Below, in pieces: positions 5,973 to 10,664 of a DNA stretch of 10,664 nucleotides. The notes under the pieces are model-generated. The model ran no database searches. It was not told where the DNA came from and worked only from the letters and a program-made list of their open reading frames with translations. Position 1 is the first letter of the stretch, and each line of letters opens with the position of its first letter. The translations under genes and the position numbers were made by a program. Origin of the DNA: Ettlia oleoabundans (lineage: Eukaryota; Chlorophyta; Chlorophyceae; Chlamydomonadales); assembly GCA_019693395.1 (NCBI GenBank), contig JAAMXP010000068.1:7654-18317 (forward strand), given 5' to 3'.

Positions 5973-8373
5973 CTATATCATTGGCGCTGTGGAATGTTTT
6001 GTTGGCTCCTCACGTATGTCATCTGCATGCATGGCAAGACAAGTGTTTAATGAAGACCTAGGTGCCAGCACAACCGTCTCACATGTCTCAAGCAGGTTTC
6101 TGCAGCCCTACCAGTCATTTACCAGCACAGCAATGCCATCCCACCTGCACCGCCTGTGGTCAGCTGCTTGATTGCAATCTTAAGGATGAGATAGGACCTG
6201 CAGCCATATTGACGGGTGGATACAGGGCATGTTGGGCAGCTGAACATGCTCCAGGGTACCCCCACCCCGCACACACACACACACACACGATACACGCATG
6301 TGCACGCGCGAGGAAAAATCTGTGCTCTTCATCCAGCCACCCACCCCTTCATCCCACAACATTCGAGTTACATACCAGTAGACATGCAGGCAGTAGAGAA
6401 AAATCAGGAAGCCATTCAATATTGCGTGGTGCGGCTGAATGTTGACGCCCAGCTCGTTGGCACGTGCCTGCAAGATAGCATGCCGCAAGCGCACTCGTGT
6501 GCTGTGTGTGTGCCGACACAGTGGAAGGTGCATGAACGTGTCGGACCAACCATAGACTCAAACAGGGTGCTCCGGATGACGAAGACAGGGAACATAAATA
6601 CACGGGTTGTGAACCAGCTGAGCATGAACACTGCATGCAGGTGTTGCAGACAGGTCTTCAGGCCCTTTGTGAGAAGTTGGCAATGACGGCAAAACAGCCT
6701 TTGCTACGGCCTGACAATTTTCCATAAGTATGTATCCACATGTAATCACTTCACAACCCTCACCCAACAACATGCAGCCTGTCCATCACCATTGCAAGCA
6801 AGCATCCTAAACAGCTCACCCACGAATATGCCGGTGGTAAGAACCTCCTGCTTTGCATAACGAGCCATCTGCACAAGCATCCTAGGGCAAATGGTGTGCA
6901 ACGAAACGGAAAGACGGGACACCTTCCCACAAGACAGAAGAAAGGCTTGGTCCTCCACCTTGGCTGCCTCCAGGAAAATGTCATTGCTTTCATGGCAGAC
7001 CAGGACCATAACTCCCACACGAGTAAGACTGCAAGCAACACCTGAATGCTTAGCAGGGAACGACCGGTTTGGTGTTGCTGGCCTTGACAGGCACAACCAG
7101 AAAGGAGACACTGTGGCAGCTGGCCAACTTCCTAGTCAGCCCCTTGCTAAGAGTGCCGGACTGGCCCGACAAGCAGAGAAACTTGCAGATGTGAATGCAT
7201 CAGCTCACTTCAGATAGTATGAGTACGCAATGAGCACTATGGTTGCTACATGGTGCGCAAATACTTCCAGCCGGTCTTTGCGTTTGGTCTCCCAGAAGAA
7301 CAGCATGGGTACGGCCTGCATAATGCAAGGAGCTCAAAAGGCCACTGCGTTCGCCTGCCTTCCAGCAAGCTGAAATTGACTGCATTTTATCTCAGGACTG
7401 GCGGATGTTTGCAGCATTGACCTAATCAAATGGGATAGCAGCCAAGGCGCCGCCCACCCCCACCCCGCGCCTCTCTGTCACATGCCGCTCACACAAGCTT
7501 AACAAGCGGAAAGACATGCTGCAAAGCATGGCGGCATCATCCACCTGCACATAGAACCCCAGCACCAGACAATACACAAATCGCTCGCCATAGCTGATTG
7601 GAGCATTGCATGGCCAACTGCAATCTGCCCAATATAGCTTTGTATCATAAAACCAGCTGCAGGCAACAGGTGGGTGGCTGGGTGGCGAAAACTTCGCTCA
7701 CTAGAGAACAGAGTGTGCAGTATTCACTGCAATACATGCCCCGGAGATTGGAGGTTAAGGAGCAGGGATGGAGGAGGGCAACCATAACTCTGTTATTGTA
7801 ATCTGGCAATCGAACTCACGGCTTGTTGAGGCCAACCAACAGGAGGCCTACTGTGAAGCAGACTTGAACTCCACACTTGTAAGCCGACTCTGCAGCAGTG
7901 TGGCATGCAACGGTAACCATGCGATGCTCTACGGCGGCAAAGCAGTGGTAGCGTGCAAGCGACTTGAGCCTCACCTTTGAACTTGCCTAGGGTATCCAGC
8001 TGTTCTTGGCTGACAGTGATATCGGTCTTCTTTGGATCGCCACGGTGAATGCCCAACACATGGTAGGCAATTGGCTGCAATGGCAGTCAACTCAAACGGC
8101 CAACGTTTCAGCAGCATCGGGGCGGAAGGGTGCATTAGCAGAAAAGGAGGAGGCCACCATGCCATGGGGCTTTAAAGAGCAGAGCGCGCACACCTCATAG
8201 ACTCGTTTGTCCATGATATAGCGCATGAGGGGAAATGCACAGGCCATAGCAAGGGCCATGATGTAGTCGGAGGCTCCTCCCTGCAGCAGGCCGGTCCCGT
8301 TGAAGGCGCCCTCCAGCAGGCGCTCCACGTCAGGCGCCCGCTGCTGCATCCAGTGCGCCCAGGAATCCAGCAT
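5973..8373 (-). CDS. LAG1: Ceramide synthase, LAG1/LOH family (TLC domain), eleven exons
   Basis: Predicted 320-residue sphingoid-base N-acyltransferase of the endoplasmic reticulum membrane, which joins acyl-CoA to a long-chain base to make ceramide; the length fits plant LOH proteins. Exons in transcript order: 8373-8194, 8074-7975, 7889-7820, 7656-7545, 7315-7209, 7028-6959, 6868-6820, 6630-6551, 6467-6376, 6197-6145, 6022-5973. Landmarks: KFKESAYK (91-98), NKPWFYDTKLYW (115-126), FFWETKRKD (160-168), the Lag1 motif with HHVAT (175-179), then RVGVMVLVCHESNDIFLEAAK (193-213 without the first bases of exon 6), and LNGFLIFLYCLHVYW (273-287). Hydrophobic stretches lie near 36-50, 100-114, 143-162, 177-201, 221-247 and 271-296. 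There is no homeobox insert, as in plant forms. The first acid of the usual HDxSD is Glu203. The exon 8 donor (GTTGGT) is weak, and the last exon (DDIREE tail) was chosen by likeness to the plant acidic C-terminus. Tail to tail with REX4, head to head with the SLC35F6-like gene. Confidence 0.9.
6270..6288. repeat. (CA)n microsatellite in LAG1 intron 9
   Basis: A run of CA dinucleotides of 19 bases, in the intron between exon 9 (ends 6376) and exon 10 (starts 6197), so length change here should not alter the protein. Confidence 0.9.
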
Positions 8374-8691
8374 TGTTGGACTGCGTGGTATGGTGGCCTC
8401 CTGCAGCTGCTGTTCCGCTGCTGTTGTTGAAGCGTCGATCGGTGAAACGAAGCCCCCGCAACCCTAGCTCACAGCAGAATAGTTGGTCCGGCCTCCAGGC
8501 CTTCAAGCAAACAACTTCTATTCTTGAGAAATTGTCGTGCGGGACAAATGGTGTACTGCTCCTTGTTTCATACCTTGTGCGTGATGTCGTCACGACAACA
8601 CAACCATACAACTTTGCAGAAAAGGCAAAGCTGTTCAGTAACACTGGCCTTTCTTGCTCTCGCAGTTGAAACCTCGCGCGGGCCGCACGGT
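8374..8691. promoter_or_regulatory. Shared intergenic region between divergent LAG1 and SLC35F6-like genes
   Basis: 318 bp lie between the two start codons, so both 5' leaders and both core promoters should be here. There is no clear TATA box. A perfect 13-bp palindrome TGTCGTCACGACA (8585-8597) contains CGTCA, the reverse of the TGACG core bound by many bZIP factors. The regulatory role is inferred from position only. Confidence 0.5.
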
Positions 8692-10073
8692 ATGACGCTC
8701 TCCTCCGCGCTATCAATCGCGGGTCTAGTTAGTTTTGGGACGTTCACTTCGCTTGCAGCCAAAATAGGTAGGCAGCCCCTGGTATTTAGGCTGCTGCCCA
8801 CTGCCCTAGCATATAAACTGCCTGTGTGACCAGCTAGTTTTGACAGTACATTGCTGTCCTCGTTGGTACTAGCAGGGAGGTCGGTGCACGTGTTAGGTTT
8901 GTCAGTCTTTGCTGCCGCTGCCACCACTGCTATGGCTCGGTTACACTTTTGACTGTTCTTATGGTGATCATCCCGAGGCATGGACCACTTGCAGTGTACG
9001 AGTTAGAAGGGCACGGCCGCGATGGCACCTATAAGCACTTTACAAAGCCATGGTGCATGACCACTGGTGAGAGTCAAAGGGAAATCACCAGGCCGTGCGA
9101 AGTGCACCAACGATATTTGTGTGCCCTGCTTTCCTCTGCCTGCTTTGGCCAGCACCTCAATACACCATCCCAGCCACCCACATTGTTGTGCAGTCATGTT
9201 TGTGGGTATGAGCTTCTGCCTGCCACTCGCCTTCCTGCTGGAGCATCAACAGCGGCGCGCGGCCCAAAAAGCGGCTGCCTCAGCATCGGATGATGAACAA
9301 GCACAACCGCTGCTGGAGGGCACGGTGGGTTCGATGCCCGGTCATGCACTTTGTTCGTACTATTCATTGATGTCTTTTGTAACTCCCGTAGCAGCTGGGA
9401 AGCCAATCCCTGTGAGCCAGAAGCATGTGGGGTATGTTGGTCTGCAAAACCTGCATCTTTCTGTCACATGGCGTTGCAGGATGATGTTCTTCCACCTGGA
9501 AATGGCCAGCATACTGAGCTCATACAAGCCCTTATGTTGTTCATTCCAACAGCATTTGACCTTATCGCTACAGTGTTGATGAATGTGGGGCTGCTGTCAG
9601 GTAAAGTGACTGGAGTTGGTAAGATGCATTGTGTTTTGTTAGGCTGAAGTTGCTGGCATTCCAAATTGGACAAATGCACCACTGCCTGGATGTGGTTCAA
9701 ACGTTGCTGTGCACCCAGCAGATTTCCGCTTAAGTTCGTGAATTAAGTAATGGGTTTGTTAACTTACTTATATAATTGGTCTTGCAATGCAGTGACTGCC
9801 TCTGTGTATCAGATGATGAGGGGTGCAGAAATGCTGTTTGCCGCGTTGTTTGCTGTGGTGTTCCTGCGCCGGAGGTGAGGTATAGACACCCTTTCCTTAT
9901 GTCAAACATCTATGAAAATTTTGAACAGTACTGTTGAAGCTACAGTCAAATTTGCCAAAGTCGCACTGGTCGCCCTTGTCTGTCACAATGCAGTCTGAAC
10001 ACATACCACTATGGTGGCATTGCGTGTTGTGTAGTGGGCATTGCCCTTGTTGGCGTCAGTAGCATGCTATCGG
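8692..10073 (+). CDS. SLC35F6: SLC35F6-like transporter of the drug/metabolite superfamily, partial (right end missing)
   Basis: N-terminal 187 codons of a multi-membrane-span carrier resembling human SLC35F6. Members of this EamA/nucleotide-sugar-transporter-like group sit in endomembranes; the substrate cannot be told from sequence. Exons: 8692-8767, 8995-9066, 9194-9324, 9480-9600, 9793-9874, 9994-10073, all GT-AG with matching phases. Helix 1 is in residues 1-25 (ALSIAGLVSFGTFTSLAAK). Then come HFTKPWCMTTVMFVGMSFCL (helix 2, about 47-65), a polar loop of Gln/Ala/Asp (67-105), and ALMLFIPTAFDLIATVLMNV (110-129). TASVYQMMRGAEMLFAALFA (135-154) is the most diagnostic family block. The visible part ends with NTYHYGGIACCVVGIALVGV and SSMLSG. 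The donor GTGAGT at 10074 opens a long intron, and no further exon is visible before the edge. The ATG at 8692 was chosen because it aligns with the family N-terminus at the first helix; no stop precedes it back to 8524. Confidence 0.87.
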
Positions 10074-10664
10074 GTGAGTCATTTTGTAGCTCTAAGAGGC
10101 TGTTAGGCCGCCTCTAGTAGATTGATTGGTTAGTGTCATCTTCCCCCCTCCCTTCGGACTCCACAAAAGTCGTTAGGAGGTCAGCCCAGGGGGCAGTACA
10201 GCCTGCAGTACGCATCAATGCAATGTGTTCTGGCTTGACCAAGCCACTTTGGAGTGTTTTCAGTGCGGTGTTTGGTGCTGACTTTAGCTTTGAAGTAGGG
10301 TCCAGCATATTTTTGCAAAGCCGGTCAGCTCAAGTGCAGCAAGAAACTGTGCAACCTTGATGTCAAGCAGAGCACTTGAGCAAGGCCACAGCAGGCAGCC
10401 AGCTGGCTCCCACTCCTTGCCAGCCTGCTAGCGCCAGTCGCCACGCAGCTATGCTGCGCCAAGCGGCGTTTGCATGCAACACAGCGAGATTGCATGCAAC
10501 ACAGCGAGACTGTGCAGCTTTATTCATGGATTGGTACTCGCTTTCCTGCTGCAAGTGATGTTTCCCTTGCACCATCAGAAATGCCTGCTCTCCTGTGTCT
10601 TTCTGACGGTACAGCGGTGCCTCCGAACAGGCACCTCTGAACGAAACGTCCCCCTCCCCCCCTC
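10074..10664 (+). other. Intron of the SLC35F6-like gene, open at the window edge
   Basis: After donor GTGAGT at 10074 I find no reading frame with the next expected family block (a helix like GDLLI.MAQ). This is read as a single intron of at least 591 bp, much longer than the 83-232 bp introns elsewhere in the window. It holds a two-copy 20-bp tandem repeat (see separate entry) and ends in C-rich sequence. A short exon with weak conservation could be hidden here. Confidence 0.6.
10471..10509 (+). repeat. Two-copy 20-bp tandem repeat in the SLC35F6-like intron
   Basis: TGCATGCAACACAGCGAGA occurs at 10471-10489 and exactly again at 10491-10509. Confidence 0.9.

Noticed and set aside
6216..6686. 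156-codon plus-strand frame
   Set aside because: It runs antisense through LAG1 exons 8-9 and the CA microsatellite, and the minus strand has clear conserved exons.
1..10664. CRISPR array, bacterial operon or viral gene set
   Set aside because: No regularly spaced repeats and no bacterial-type gene spacing; the identified genes are spliced eukaryotic genes.

Overview
This window reads as nuclear DNA of a green alga. The genes are rich in short introns with GTGAG/GTGCG-type donors and GCAG-type acceptors. The proteins are eukaryotic and closest to plant and algal forms, base composition is moderate, and the one clear 3' end carries the chlorophyte-type polyadenylation signal TGTAA. A trebouxiophyte (Coccomyxa/Chlorella-like) is a reasonable guess, but it is inference only. 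I see no bacterial operon, CRISPR array, tRNA or rRNA.

The right two thirds (about 4.1-10.1 kb) hold three well-supported split genes, whose splice junctions I worked out by hand from reading phase and family conservation. (1) REX4/REXO4-type 3'-5' exonuclease, plus strand, six exons, 4106-5801, 331 codons, with the full DEDDh catalytic set. (2) LAG1/LOH ceramide synthase (TLC domain), minus strand, eleven exons, 8373 down to 5973, 320 codons. (3) SLC35F6-like transporter of the drug/metabolite superfamily, plus strand, from 8692, six exons visible (187 codons), running off the right edge inside a long intron. REX4 and LAG1 converge with 171 bp between stop codons. LAG1 and the transporter diverge with 318 bp between start codons. 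The three act in different processes (ribosomal RNA processing, sphingolipid synthesis, membrane transport), so nothing suggests a functional cluster.

The left third (1 to about 3.8 kb) has no gene I can recognise. It holds a diverged dispersed repeat family (about 315-515 and 1709-1910, plus partial copies at 824-884 and near 3960), a fold-back inverted repeat (458-884), an extremely AT-rich 110-bp island (1400-1511), a possible gene relic on the minus strand (1120-1416), and several short repeated motifs (GTCAACA, GTCCCTTCCG, TAGTCRTACTGAAAGC).

I find no convincing new biological system. The points most worth a second look are introns of multiple-of-three length without stop codons in REX4 and LAG1, a tandem duplication in the intron just before the REX4 catalytic exon, an Asp-to-Glu change in the Lag1 motif, and the repeat family on the left.
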